The notes beneath the pieces are model-generated. The model saw nothing but the letters and a program-made list of their open reading frames with translations, was not told the DNA's origin and did no database searches. A program made the translations under genes and the position numbers. A stretch of 64,000 bases of DNA from Ascochyta rabiei (lineage: Eukaryota; Ascomycota; Dothideomycetes; Pleosporales; Didymellaceae): assembly GCF_004011695.2 (NCBI RefSeq), contig NC_082412.1:1860001-1924000 (forward strand), written 5' to 3'. Shown in pieces: positions 46,234 through 59,559 of the stretch. Each line of letters begins with the position of its first letter. Position 1 is the first letter of the stretch.

Positions 46234-48504
46234 CACCCCCTTAGCTTAGAATCCTATTACAAGCTGCGTAAACTAGTTAATTAACTCTTAAACGTAAGGT
46301 CCTCTAGTTGCTCTTATATCTTCTTAAGCAGGATATCCCTTAATATACCCTTCTAGCCCTTAATAAGTTCTAACTAATTAAGAAAGCTAGCCTATTTGCT
46401 AATTAGCAATAACTTTATTAATCTATCTGTAATTATATTATTAGATAGGATATATTCTACTTTAATTATTTTATAGTTAACTTCTTATTATAACTAGTAG
46501 CTGTGTATATTAATATGCTAAAGTTTAGTTTATATATTAGTAATATCTACAGTAACTAGATATTTTGTCTCTATATTATTGAATTTAATTGTTATTATTA
46601 GATTGCTTAGGGTTACCTAAAGCTCTTTTAATAGTTAAGAGGTAAATATTACTTTCTTAGCTACTTAAGACAGTACTAGGAGCTTAGCCTTAGTAGTTAA
46701 CGTTGTAACAGTATCTTGTTAATTTTCTTTCTAGGTAACAAGTCCTCTGAATAGCTTAATAGCGTATCCTTAGGAACTCTTTTAGTCTACAGTGTTGTTA
46801 GAAAATAATATATTACTTGCAACTTTAAGTCCTTTACCCTGTCTAAAGTTAAGTAACAGATTCCTTATCTTTTGTAGGTACAGAAGCACTTAGTTACTAG
46901 AATCTTAGTATTTATTACTTAGGTTAACTAGAAAGTGTGTAAGTTGCAACGTAGCAAACGCTTTATTAAGTTAAGTAGTTACTACTACAAATAACAGAGA
47001 TCTAATCTTTTGCTAATATTAATTATTCTCTAGTAGTTTAGCTAGACTGTTTCTAGGCTTAAGTTTAAATTTAGACATTAGTATATTATACCTTATATTC
47101 TATCTAGTTACTAATTAACTAAACCTGTTAACATATACAGCTTATAACAATTAAATTATCTATAACTGTCTATTATGTTAGACTTCTACACTAAGGAACT
47201 ATTAAAGTTTATCTCCTCTAGTGTATAGGTATTGCTCCTATATCTGTTTAATAGCATTATCTACCTCTTATTTGTGCTTTAGGTGGTATAAAATTATAAT
47301 ATTGTCTATATAGAAGAAGATAATTATTCTATCCTTAATTATACAGTATAGCTCTTATAGTACTTGTTTAAATGTAATTCTAGCTAATATTACTGTAAAT
47401 TCCTTCTACTATAGTAGAAGGGAGATGCAAAGTCTGTATAAGGCTTTCTATATCTTTAGTAAGGTGCCTATCTTCTTGTATCTTCTTAGCATTCTTATGT
47501 ATATTTTGCACTTAATAGCTGTATAGACAAACGCATTAATAATATCCTATTATTTTAGTTTAAGATTATATTTTACAGCAGTTACTATTAGTATTCTAAG
47601 TATTTAGCCTGTAAGTGTTGCTGTATACATGTCTTATAACGTAATATTACGTTATTAGTCTCCTCTAACTACAAGCCTTACTTTATACTTATTAAAGTAG
47701 TAGTGTTTGTTAAACTTATATGTATAGACCTACATACAGTAAAGTATTTATTATCTAGACTTCTAATTAGAGCTGCTGGAACTTTAGTCTATAACTCAAT
47801 TTATTTGTAGCTTTATAGGTGTTTGTTTTCTGCTTATTTAAACATCTTATAGAGAGGGTGCTCCTCTAGCTTTAAGTATGCTGTAGGTAATAGCAGAAGT
47901 TTATTCTTATATAGCTTAATTCCCTTTGCTATAATCCTCTTTAATTAAGCTTTATTAAAAGGTTTTCCTTTTTATTAACTAAGGTGTCCTGCCTTATTAC
48001 CTGCTATAAATGCAGCTACCTACAGCGTTATTACAGACGTTCCTTAGTCTTGTTTAAGTTAGTCTGTTGTCTTACTATAGCTTAACTATTTAGGTAGGAA
48101 TGCTGCTAGTAGAGGAGTTAGTAGAGGCGTTAGGTATAACTCTACAATCTTCCTGCCTTAGTAATATTAGGGTTGTTTAGCACGCAGAGCGTTCTTCTGT
48201 GTTATCTTATCCTTATAAAACGTTTTAGTTTTTTAATATATAGCTCTGTATAGCTAGGATTTAAACTATACTAATTAAAGTTGGTAATTTCTCTAATATG
48301 TTGTGCATAAGGTTATCTATAATATCCTCTATTTTGCTATTAAATATTATTTCTTTATTAAACGCTACATTACAGGTACTAATTACTTTAGCTATTAATA
48401 GGACCTAGATTTGGTATATGTTAGTAGACTGGTATCCTACTAAGTATCTAATTTATACCTTTAGGTCTAGTCTTTATAGCCTTAATTTTCTTTAATAAGT
48501 GTTA

Positions 48505-50368
48505 ACGTACCCTACAGGCGAGTCGGACAACAGGCAAGTCAGACACTTTTGCCAAGCCCCTACCAAACACCTCCTCCTTTACTAATGTCTTCTTAACAAC
48601 ACTATTTAAACGCGTTAAAGGAAGCGCAGATACAGCTTGCGCTCCAGGCTCTTAAACAAGACGCGACTCTATCTCTGCAACGCGCTGCTGCTATCTACAA
48701 GGTCCCTCGAAGCACACTAAGTAACTAGCGCACTAGACAACCTTCACGCGCTAATTCTATAGCTAACTTACAGAAGCTGGACAATAATAAGGAGGAGGTA
48801 ATTATTAAACATGTTCTTAAGCTAGATGTGTAAGGATTTTCCCCTTAGCTCTTAGATGTGGCTACTATAGCCAATTCTTTGCGCGCTAAGTGTAATCTAG
48901 GCCCTATTAGCGTAAACTGGCCTAGTATGTTTGTTAAGCAACACCTAGAACTTAAAGTTAAGTTTAATTACAAGTATAACTATAAGAGATCTCTTTATAA
49001 GGATCCTAAGGTTCTACAGGGCTGGTTTAGCCTGGTAGCTAATACTAAAGCTAAGTATAGCATCTAGGATAAAGACACGTACAACTTTAACAAGACAGGC
49101 TTTATAATAGGCTAGATCTCCCTAGGAGCAGTTGTTACAGCTTTAGAACAACAAGGTTGGCCAAAAGCTATCCAGCTAGGCGACTAGGAGTGGGCTACGG
49201 CAATAGTGAGCATCAATGCTAAAGGATAGGCCATTCTAGCCTTCCTTATCTTTAAGGCCTACTACCACCTCTCTGCCTGGTACAAGGAGGAAGAACTGCC
49301 TTAAGACTGGGTTATTAGAGTCTCTAATAATAGCTAGACTACCAACAAGCTTGGTATAGACTAGATAAACCACTTTAACAGGCATATAAAGGAGCGTACT
49401 GTTAGCACCTACTATTTACTTATTATTAATAGTTATAAGAGCTACAACTCTCTTAAATTCCAGTAATACTGTAAGGATAACAAGATTATTGCTCTCTGTT
49501 TGCCTTCTTACTTATTACACCTTACACAGCCCCTTAATATAGGTTATTTTGCTGCTTTAAAGAAGGCGTATAGGCGCTAAGCTAAAGTACTTATATAGAA
49601 CTAGATTAACTATATTATAAAGACAGAGTTCCTGCCATACTTTATACGCGCCTACAACGCTGCAATTACTTCTAAGAATATCTAGGGAGGGTTCTAAGGT
49701 GCTAGATTGGTCCTATTTGACCTAGACCAGGTTATAATGGCCCTTAATGTGAAGTTACGCACTCTATCACCACCACTACCTGTTAACAACAAGCTCTGGC
49801 AGTCGCAAACCCTAAGCAACACCCTTAAACTTAGGTCGCAATTAACACTTATAAAGACAAGGATTTAGAAGTATATAGATAGTTCGCCTACCTCTATAGT
49901 TAAGGCGTTTAAGAAGGTAGTAAAGGGGGCAGCAATAATTGCGCATAAGCTAGTGTTAGCGCAACAGGAGATTACTTAGCTTTAAGCTGCTAATAAGGCA
50001 GCTATATAACAAAAATTACATAAAAGAAAGTAAGTTTAGGTAGAAGGGACCCTAACATTTAAAGAGGGCTAGCGATTAACAGCGCTTAAGGAGTTTAGGG
50101 CGCGTAGTAATAGGAAGAAGGTAAAGAAGCAGGTGCGCGCTAAAGGAGGTAAGCCCTCCTAAAGGCGCTGTGGACGGTGTAATTAGACAGGACATAACGC
50201 GCGAACATGTAAGAAAGAGGTAGAAGTAGTTTCTAAATAGTATTACAGACTATACTGCACGTTACAGCACTAAACTAGGTTATTTTAGGCCATAATAGGG
50301 TAGTGTTTGGTAGGGGCTTGGCAAAAGTGTCTGACTTGCCTGTTGTCCGACTCGCCTGTAGGGTACGT
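48505..50368 (+). mobile_element. Fot1/pogo-type DNA transposon T2, 1864 bp, structurally complete
   Basis: Inverted repeats of about 68 bp (48505-48572, 50301-50368) starting ACGTACCCTACAGGCGAG, flanked by TA (48503-48504, 50369-50370). Each end contains two tandem motifs (GGCGAGTCGGACA and GGCAAGTCAGACA). One transposase gene on the plus strand. Inserted into the integrase part of Y1. Confidence 0.93.
48585..50240 (+). pseudogene. T2 transposase (DDE, Psq/CENP-B HTH, C-terminal zinc knuckle), RIP-inactivated
   Basis: ATG 48585 to TAG 50238 is exactly 551 codons without frameshift, with well over fifteen TAG/TAA codons at Gln or Trp positions. The N-terminus has an HTH_Psq-like segment (ALKEAQIQLALQALKQD) and a CENP-B-type second helix region. 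In the core all three catalytic Asp positions read Asn (YNFNKTGF, LIINSYKSYN, PLNIGYF). The basic tail ends with a knuckle, RCGRCN.TGHNARTC. The intact stretch 48858-49067 lies between two broken codons. Related to T1 over its whole length. Confidence 0.92.
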
Positions 50369-52466
50369 TATTAGTTATAGTAAATGCTTTGCATCTGTAT
50401 ACTCTTAAGTAAGCCTAGTTTAGATTTTAAGGTCTAGTAACTATACTATTTATAGTAGCTGTACGCATAAAGAATATTTTGTACAGTAATCTCTACTTAT
50501 TTAGATAATTTAGTGTCTAATTGTATAGGTATACTGCTGCTCTAGTAATTTCTAGCTAGAGTTCCTATAGTAGATTTACGTCTAGTTAAATTATATATAC
50601 CTTCTCTTTTATTACACCCCCTAAACGTTCTACTCTTCTATTTTAAGCTTATGTGTCTAGAGTAGAAGTCTTAAGTCTTATTAAGAGGGACATGCACTAT
50701 CTCTAAACCTCTCATTTAACTGTAACAATTTTGTTATCTATCTTAATTACCTTAACTATAATATTAAACTTTTTCTTTAAGAACTAGACAAAGATCCTAA
50801 GTAGACAGATAATAGATCTTATAGGCCTATTGTCTGTAAAGTAGAAGTCCTACATGTACTAATAGTGTTAGCAGGTAATAAGTATTTAACTCTTTTTCTT
50901 ATTAAAGCTTCCTGCTTTATATTTATAGAAGTCTATAGCTCTTTATTTGCCTAGGTCTTTATTATTTAATTATATGGTTCTTTATATTTAATACTTTAAT
51001 TTTAATTATCTACATATATTATATTATACTGTTATAACACCTTTACTCTTTACATCCTTAGATTAATATATAAGGTACTTAATTATAGATAGTTCTAGAT
51101 GTCTAAGCCTCTTATGCTATATTATAGCTGTTACTCTCTATAGTAATCTTCTATTGCAATTTGTACGCACATAGAGTGCTGCTGTAGCTATATTTAGTTA
51201 TTTAATAGCCTACTATCTAAAGCTTTCTATAAGTATAGCTATAATGTTGCTGTTTCTTAAATATAGCGGTATTAGATCTTCTTAGTTATTCTACTATATT
51301 CCTTATCTTTAGAGTAGCCTAAATAATAATAGGTTGCAGAGGAAATCTGGGCACTACGCAACATTGTCTAAGTGTAGTACTTGTTTGCCTTAAGATCCCT
51401 CTACTAATATATTAACAGTACTATATCCTTGTATCTAAACCTTAGAGTTCCTAGTCTAGATACAATCTCCTATTAATGCCTAGCGTATGTCTCTAAGTCT
51501 TAAGAGGTTATTATAGATATGCATAGTTAAGCTAGAATCTAGAAGAAATACCTTCTCTAATAGATATCCTTAATTGCTTATACTATATACTGCTTTTATA
51601 CTACCTTTATTAACATAAGTAATTTCTTAGCTATCTATTTACTCAATAATCTTGTCTAGTATTTAAGACGTCCTAATATGTGGAGTAATTAAAATAAGAG
51701 TTTATTATTACTAGGCAGGGTTACTTTAAACTAGTATTTAGTTTGTTTACTATTCTTTATAAGTCCAGCTTATATTAGAGTTTATACTATACTAGCTTTA
51801 TAATACTTTAATTTAGTTTAAAATAATTAGAGGTTTCTAAAATATTATTAACATAGTAATAGTTACTAATAATATAGCGCTGTTTTTAAGCTAGACATAT
51901 GTCTACAGCTTCTACTAAATTCTTTCTTTAGAATTGCTTAGACTTATTACTAGACGCATTTATTTATACTTTAATTGCCTTTAGTTTAGGGATGCAGATA
52001 GCGCTCTAATTTGCACACTTAAGGCGTCTCTCTGTGTGTTTAAGTTAGATTCACTGCTTACTGCAAAGGCTCTACTATGTATTATAAAGCTACTTTTTAT
52101 TTTACCTTATATTAGATAGGCTAGGCTTATATATTTATAGAAGGGTTTTACTATCTATCTTCTTTCTATATTACTATAGTTGCTTCCTGTACTAGTAAAT
52201 ATTGCTATCTATACTAGGGAAATCTTTAAGACTACTTTTAGGAAGTTATCTATAACTAGCTTGCTCTATAATATGTCCCCTATTTTATAAGCTTCTATAT
52301 AAGTTAAAGCTTAGTTATATTTACTAAGCTATAGTTCCTAATTTAATAGGACTCTTATAGGCTTTAGTGCTTTATAGTACCTTTCTTATACCCTTCTAAT
52401 CTTGTTATTAAGATCTACTACTACTACTGCCTAGACATTTCTAATTAAGGTATGCAGAGTGCTGTG

Positions 52467-52668
52467 TATTAGGCGCTAGGCCTAGAGGTACCTCTGCTAG
52501 TCTTGGCGAGCTACTATAGGGCTAGTTAGCCCAGACTATATAAAGGTGTTAGAGGTTGTTACTAATACTTTAGCAATTAGTCTTGTTACTACATACTACG
52601 TACCTTAATACACCTACTATCCTCTTTAACTCTATCCTTTCTTACAATTGCTTTATATACTCTTTATA
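52467..52668 (+). repeat. G-B 5' LTR
   Basis: 202 bp, TATTAGGCGC (from TGTTAGGCGC) to CTCTTTATA. No TGG-type primer-binding site is visible after it (TTCTAATTACTC). Confidence 0.9.
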
Positions 52669-52899
52669 TTCTAATTACTCTTATATTATAATTAAAGATA
52701 GACCTAAGCTACTATAAGTCTTAAACTAAATTATCTAGGCTTACTGTCTTTAGAGAGGGACTAAGACAACCTACCTGTAGGAGAGCTGGTAGAGCGTAAG
52801 GTAACACCTCCCTCTGCAGATAAGGAGATACCTTAACAGACACTAAGTGTCTATAGTGCCTTAAGAGGATCTGTAGGTCCTCTAGGCAGTACACCTTAC

Positions 52900-53960
52900 C
52901 CTAGAATCTACATCTATAGGGCAGCTTCAGCTAAAGAAGGCTAGAATAGCCTAGAAGTAGGTAATTAATAACAGGAGTTAGAAAACTTGCGTAAATAGTT
53001 GTAAGAGACAAAAGACTAAAAGGAACTTTCCTCTCTTTGTAAACTTAGACGCAAATATAACAAAGAAGATCTAGTAATAATCCTATCTTTCTAAAAAGAA
53101 CTAGAAGAGGTAAAGAAACTATAGTCTTCCTTATCTATAAATCTTCTATAACCTAAACCTCTATAGAAGTACATAAAGCACAACCACACTAAATATAACT
53201 ATTAGAAGAGAGATTATAAGAGATACTTCCTCTAATCCCTAGTTAATTTCCTTATAGAGGAATAAAAGATTAACTTTAGCATAAGGTACCTCTTAGAGAA
53301 CCTAAAGACGTTATAGTAGGCCTACTGCACAACTAACTGCTGTAATTAGCTAACCTAGGAACTAACGTAGCAAGAGCTAAAAAGAATTATACTAGATACT
53401 CTAGGGAAAACTAGCTAAATACAAGCAAGTGGCGTATAAATCCTTAAAGTAATATAAGTAGTAGAAATCTTAGTCTTCTATAGATCTAATAGACTTTATA
53501 CGTCTACTATAGGAGGAACTAGGTAACTTATATATGCTAGAGCTTTAAGTCCTAGAATATGTTGCTATACTGCTCTCTAGTATATAAAAGAACTTATTCC
53601 TTATCCTCTATAATTAAAGGGACACAATCCTAAAGGTAGAGGAATAAGCTAATATTATAAACTAGAGCCTGGGTTAGTATAGCTAACAGCCACCTAAGAA
53701 GACTCTAGGTAAGGGCAAGATAAATAACAAAGGACTATAGAAGCGCTAATTTAGTAACTGTAGGTTAGAGGGGAACACAAAAACCCTAAAAAAGTTATTT
53801 AAGTCTAAGAAGTTCTATAAGGAGCTAGTAAAGGGTAAGAAGGGCTAAGACAGGCTACACAAGGCCTAAAACGCATGCGTTTAGTGTAGAGAAACTAGTT
53901 ACTACCGCCCTAACTGCCTAAAGCTAAAGTTAAACTAGAAAGACCCTGCTCTAGATAAGT
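52900..53960 (+). pseudogene. G-B gag, RIP-broken
   Basis: Helical, Gln/Glu/Leu-rich start, a capsid-like middle, then a Lys-rich part and a zinc knuckle near 53870-53920 reading ACVQCRETSYYRPNC, whose His has become Tyr. Stops are TAG/TAA of the CAR type. The start codon is not determined. Confidence 0.68.
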
Positions 53961-56900
53961 TAGGAAAAGACAAGGGGCCTAAGACCTATTCTCCTTTCTT
54001 ATAGCCTATATTAAATTGTCTAAAGAGAAGAAAGAGAATATCTCTCTTTATAAAGCAGTATACCTAAAACACACACGCCTACTTATAGTTAAAGCATCTA
54101 TAGGCAACACAGAGAACGGAAAAGCCTTAATAGATAGAAGGTTATAACTAAACTTGATTTTAGTTCTTATAGCAAAGGAGCAGGATCTAGAGGTTACACT
54201 ATTAAATAAAATAGTGGCTAAAGGTGTAGGCGGAGCAGAATTACCTATCTACAGAGTACCTACAGCAGAAGTATCTATTATTAACTCCTGTAGAAGATAC
54301 AAGGTCTAACAGATACCTTTTGTAGTTACAGACCTACAAAAGTACAAGATATACCTTAGATTACTATAGATTAACTAGATAAACTCTAAGCTAAGCTATT
54401 TAAGCTAGTATATGCTCTTCTAAGGGAAGAAGTATAGGGACTCTCCTACACTAGAGAAAATAGCGTTAGAAGATACTAAAGAGTTTAAACGCACTATAAG
54501 AAGTTTCTTAGTAGACGTTTATATATGTATAGTAAACTTAGTAGGTATATATAACCTAATATCTGCTAAAAAGAGCCTAATTCTAGAAGTGTATTGCGAA
54601 TATGCGTACTTAGGATTAGAGGATAATGCTTAGGTCCTACTAGAGTATAGAGAGCACAACCTATTAATTAATCTTACAGAAGATGCTACTTCCCCCTACT
54701 AACTGTTATACAGACTATCTGTAATAGAATTAGAGATACTTAGGAAGTATCTAGCAGAATATCTACAACGTGGCTAGATATAACACTTAAGGTCGCTAGT
54801 AGGGGCGCCTATTCTCTTTTTAAAGAAGAAAGACAGTAACCTATAACTGTGTGTAGACTATAGAGGTCTAAATAAGATAATAGTTAAACACTACTATCTA
54901 TTGCTACTAATTATAGAGTTACTAGAATAACTAGCGTAAGCTAAGTTCTATACTAAACTAGATGTACGTAAGGTATATTACTGTATCTAAATTAAGAAAG
55001 GGGATAAGTAGAAGTCTGCTTTTTAAACTAAGTATAGACATTTTAAGTATATAGTAATACTGTTTAGACTTATAAATACTCCTGCCTAATTTTAGGCCTA
55101 TATAAATAAGGCACTAATAGGATTAGTTAATATAACTTATATTATGTATTTAGACAACATATTAGTATACTCTAAGACAGAGGAAGACTATATTAGACAT
55201 GTTAAGGTGGTCTTAGAGAGGCTTTGTAAGGTAAACCTTTATATATGCTTAGATAAGTGTAAATAGCACTGTTAACATATAGAGTACCTTAGGTACATAG
55301 TCTTACCTAAAGAGGTAAGCATTAACCTAGACAGGGTTAAATAAATCTAAGAATAGCTAATCCTGCGCACAGTTTGCAATTGCTAAGTATTTATAGGCTT
55401 TATAAACTACTATTAGAAGTTTATTACAGGGTTTTCTAAATTAGCCTTGCTATTAACCTAATTAACCTAGAAAGGGCTAAATTTAGCTAAATCTGGTTAA
55501 GCAATAAGGAAGGAGGAGAGTTAGCCTCTTAAGCTAAGCAAAGAATCCTTGTAAGCTTTCTAGAATATAAAGGATTTATTTATTAACATACCTATCTTAG
55601 TTTATTTTATACCTAGGAGACAGACTAGGATTAAAGTAGATGCCTCTAGAGGCGCTATCTTAGGAATCCTCAGTTAACTAGTCCTTAGGGAGGGGAAGCT
55701 GGCCTAATAGAGGCCTGTAGACTTCTATTTAAAGAAGTTAATCTAAGTAGAGTATAACTATAATACTTATAACTAGGAACTCCTTATAATGGTCTAGAGC
55801 CTACAGGATTAGTAAAGATACTTAGACAGTACCTTCTTTAAGATCTTAACAGATTACTAAAACCTAAAATAGTTTATAGAGATAAAGGTTTTTAGCTATT
55901 AGTAAGTAAGGGCATACTTAGTGTTATCTAAGTTTAACTTTATAATTACTTATTGCCTAGGGTCTATAAACCCTGTAGATAGACCCTTATAGTGTCCTAA
56001 TTATATAAGAGAGGTATAAGACCCCTTATAAAAGTATAATAAGGCTTTTATATAACTGCTTTAGGAGATCCTAACTAGGAGGAACTCTAATGCTCCCCTA
56101 GTAGCAGCTATAACCCTTTATTTGTCTGTTAAAGGAAGAAAGGACATAAGGGATCTTAAAAGAGAAGAATTAAGAAAGAACAGTTACATAGAGCTAACAA
56201 CAGACTTAGACAACACAGACAAACTCTCTAGCACTAAAAAATAGTTAAGCAACATTAAAATAGGACAAAAAAACCTAGAAAAAGATAGTATAGCTAAGGA
56301 GAAGCGTATCCTACTTATAAGGCTAAAAGATAAAGTGCGAGTTATTAAAGAACGTCACAATAACCTAATATTAGGACACTTTAGAGCACAAAGGACCTTA
56401 GAGAAGATTTAGCGCAGATATACCTAGAAGGGCATTACTAAGGATATATTAGACTACTGCTATAACTTCTTAGTATATACGAGATTAACTGCTACCTAAC
56501 ATAAACTATACAGGTTATTACAACCTTTACTAGTGCTAAGCTAACTATAGGAGGACGTAACAATAGATTTTATTACAGAATTACCCTCTAGTAAGGTGGC
56601 TAGGCTAGTGTATAACTCTATACTAGTAGTAGTGTATAAATTAACTAAAATATCACACTATATACTAGCTAGGGCTAATTAGGATAGAAAAGATCTAGCA
56701 TATACCTAGATTAGAGAAATTATCTACTTACACAGCGCGCTAGCACAAATTATCTTAGATTAGGGGCTACTAATAAACTTAAAGACATAGGAAACCTTTA
56801 ACCACTATTTAAACTTAAGACAAGTCTTAACGTCAGCCTATTATCCCTAGACAGATAGCCAAACAGAAAGGCAAAATCAGACTCTTAAACAGTACTTACG

Positions 56901-57720
56901 TTGCTATTATACTTTAGAAGAAAACAATTAGGCCCTATAGATTTTAATTACAGAATTTATATATAATAATAGCATTTATATATCTATAAATATAACACCT
57001 TTCTAAGCCTGTTAGAGTATAGATCTAAGAAGCACAGATTAGCCTACTTTAGCATTTAAAGGCAGAGAATCTCCCCTTACAAAGGAATTAGCTGCTAGAG
57101 TTATTGCCTTACAGGCTACCTGCAAAGTAAATATAGAAAAGTTAAACAAGTATTAAAAGAAACACTTAGATAAGAAACAACTACTAGCACCCTTTAAAGT
57201 AGGCAACGAAGTACTAGTCTCTAGTAAGAATATTAGGAGAGTACACCTAAAAAAGAAGCTAGATTAGAAATACCTAGGACCTAGGACTATTATAGCCTAG
57301 ATTAGCCCTAGTGTATACAAAGTAGACCTACTAGGAACAAAGGGGATCTATCTAGTATTCTATGCGTTACTGCTAGACCTATATATACTAAGAAGTTAAC
57401 TCCTAATTATATAGGAATAAATATAAAAACCTATAGTTAAGGGGAAAAAGAAGGTATAGGATATAGAAAAAGTCCTTAACAGAAGGCAATTAGCTAAGAG
57501 ACAATAGGAATACCTTATTAAGTAGGACAGATTCCCTAACTTAAAAAATTCCTAGGAAATTAGCACAAATCTTTCTAAAGAAGCGCTGAAGCAATACTAG
57601 AAAATAATAAAGTAACTACTTAGACTGCGTAATAAGACGTTAAGGTTAAAGTCTAAAAAAGGAGGGGACTAAAAAGGCTAAATACCTTTACTGAATTATA
57701 ATTTTTCCCTATAGGGGTTT
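53960..57720 (+). pseudogene. G-B pol (protease, RT, RNase H, integrase), RIP-broken
   Basis: Protease region near 54125 (ALIDRR, where DSG is expected). RT about 54780-55340: APILFLKKKDSNL, CVDYRGLNKI, the catalytic motif reading MYLDNILVYSK, and LDKCKQHCQHIEYL. RNase H about 55600-56000 with KVDASRGAILGIL. Integrase about 56400-57000 with DFITELPSSKVARL and YYPQTDSQTERQNQTL; a GPY/F-like end near 57270 (YLGPRTIIAQI). The order is that of Ty3/gypsy. Inactive through many TAG/TAA codons. Confidence 0.85.
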
Positions 57721-58010
57721 TTTAATTAATAAGTATTTAATAGTTTACGCTAAGGGAAAATATAACCTAACCTTACCCTAAGAAATACAGACTAGCTAAA
57801 GTAGATATCTTTTAGCCTATTATAGCCGTTTCTAATATAAGGAGATAAAGAAAGTTATACGCTACGTTATATAGTTACAATTATAAGCAAATATAGAAGA
57901 ATTAGTATAAAAGAACACCTTTCTAGTATTGTTTAGACTATCTAAGAGTGTAATGCACTTAATTGCTATATTAGCCTAAAACTATCTACTAACTATAAAC
58001 TTAGGTATTA

Positions 58011-59019
58011 TTAATCTAAACCTTCAATTATAGGAAACATCTACTAACTATAACTACTACTATAGGTATAGGTAGCAGCCTTGCAACTACTATAAGGCTT
58101 CTTAGCAGCAGCAGCAGCAGCAGCAGCTTTAGCGGCGGCCTGTTTGGCAGCTTCCTGCTCCTCCCGCTCCTCCTAGAGCTAACCTAGGGTCTTGCTAGTA
58201 CCTGCGATCTGGTACTTTAACTAAAAGAAGTTAGATATTGTTAAAACAGGTTAAAACGTGCTATAATACCTTCTTGCAGGGGGTAATAGGCGCATCTAGA
58301 TCAGACTCGCCACTGCTCTCCTCTAATAACTTCTTTTGCTTTATCTTAGCCTTAACAGCGCTAGCCTTAGATTATTTACGCTTCTTAATATAGATACTAG
58401 ATAAGGTTAACTTATGTGCGCAGGTGTTGCTATTATAGAGTATAAGCAGCTGTTCCTATAGCAAATAGTTCCTACAAAGGTTAGATTATGCCATAATAAG
58501 CTAAAAAGAGCCAGAACGTACTCTTAAATTATACCTAGCAACAGGCTAGCCTAGTTAATAATAGACTTGCTTATTGCGGTCTTCTTGTTAAGGGACATAG
58601 GCGCAGTAGTAGCAGGTGTTACAGGGGTAGTCTTAACGCTAGCTGTATGAACAATAGCAGTATAAGCAGCAGTAACTAGGTAATAACTAGAGTAAAGGTG
58701 CGCTATATTGCTAGAAAGCCTTAAATAGCTGTTAGTGTACTTATTAGGGCCCTAAACGTGTTAAGAGATGCTAAAACAAGCTAAAAAGAGACAAAACACG
58801 TACTAATAGGCAATTCTTATTACTATTATAACACTCTCTGTAGTAGTAGGCCTAGGCTTCCCTATAGCGTAGGCTACCCTACAAAGCTAGGTTAGCAGAG
58901 AAACAACAGTCCCTATAGACATTACTATTAGTAATATAGTAGAGACAGAGTATACAGCACTACTTAGCAGTCCTACTATTCTTAGCAATGTTAATCTTAT
59001 AGCAAGCAGGCATTAACAT
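58011..59019 (-). pseudogene. Antisense spliced accessory gene of G-B
   Basis: ATG at 59019-59017 (MLMPAC) and TAA at 58013-58011; 1009 bp against 1020 bp in G-A. The same introns are present (minus-strand GTACGTGTTTTGTC and GTATTATAGCACG donors). The poly-Ala tract is (GCAGCA)n on the plus strand at about 58090-58128. The Glu-rich end and the double stop are kept. Antisense to pol and 3' of it. Confidence 0.72.
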
Positions 59020-59559
59020 AACAGCTATAGTAAATAGTAGTTAGTAATAGTTAGTAACAGTTAGTAGTAGGTATTAGCGGTTAGGAACAGTCTAAAAAGG
59101 TTACTAGGGCGTGTTGTGCGGTGCTATCTGCCAAAACGTATCAGAACGTGCCAGAAAGACCTAGAAAATCCCTCATCTATCCTTATAAAAGTACTAGACA
59201 GAATAGGTTAGTATTTACTAAAATAAAGTAGGATATAGTAGTAACTAATAAAACTAGGGGTATAGATAGCTTATATGCTACTAGCTACCTAGTTAGAGCT
59301 TTAGCCTGCGCAGGCGGCTGCCTAGACCCTAGAGGTAAAGTAAGAGGTAAGAGAGGATTTCCGTTTAACTTTTACTAGGTGAAGGCAGAATTAGGATTAA
59401 GCCCTATCTAGCCTTACAAGGCGTCTAAAACGCCTAAACCTAGTTAGAATTAGCTATAACAGGACAGACAGAGTAAACACATCTAAAACTAGGCTAAAAT
59501 AATACAGTATTGCTAATTATACCATTGTTTAAGCCAAACAATCTAGAGAAGGGAGGCAT

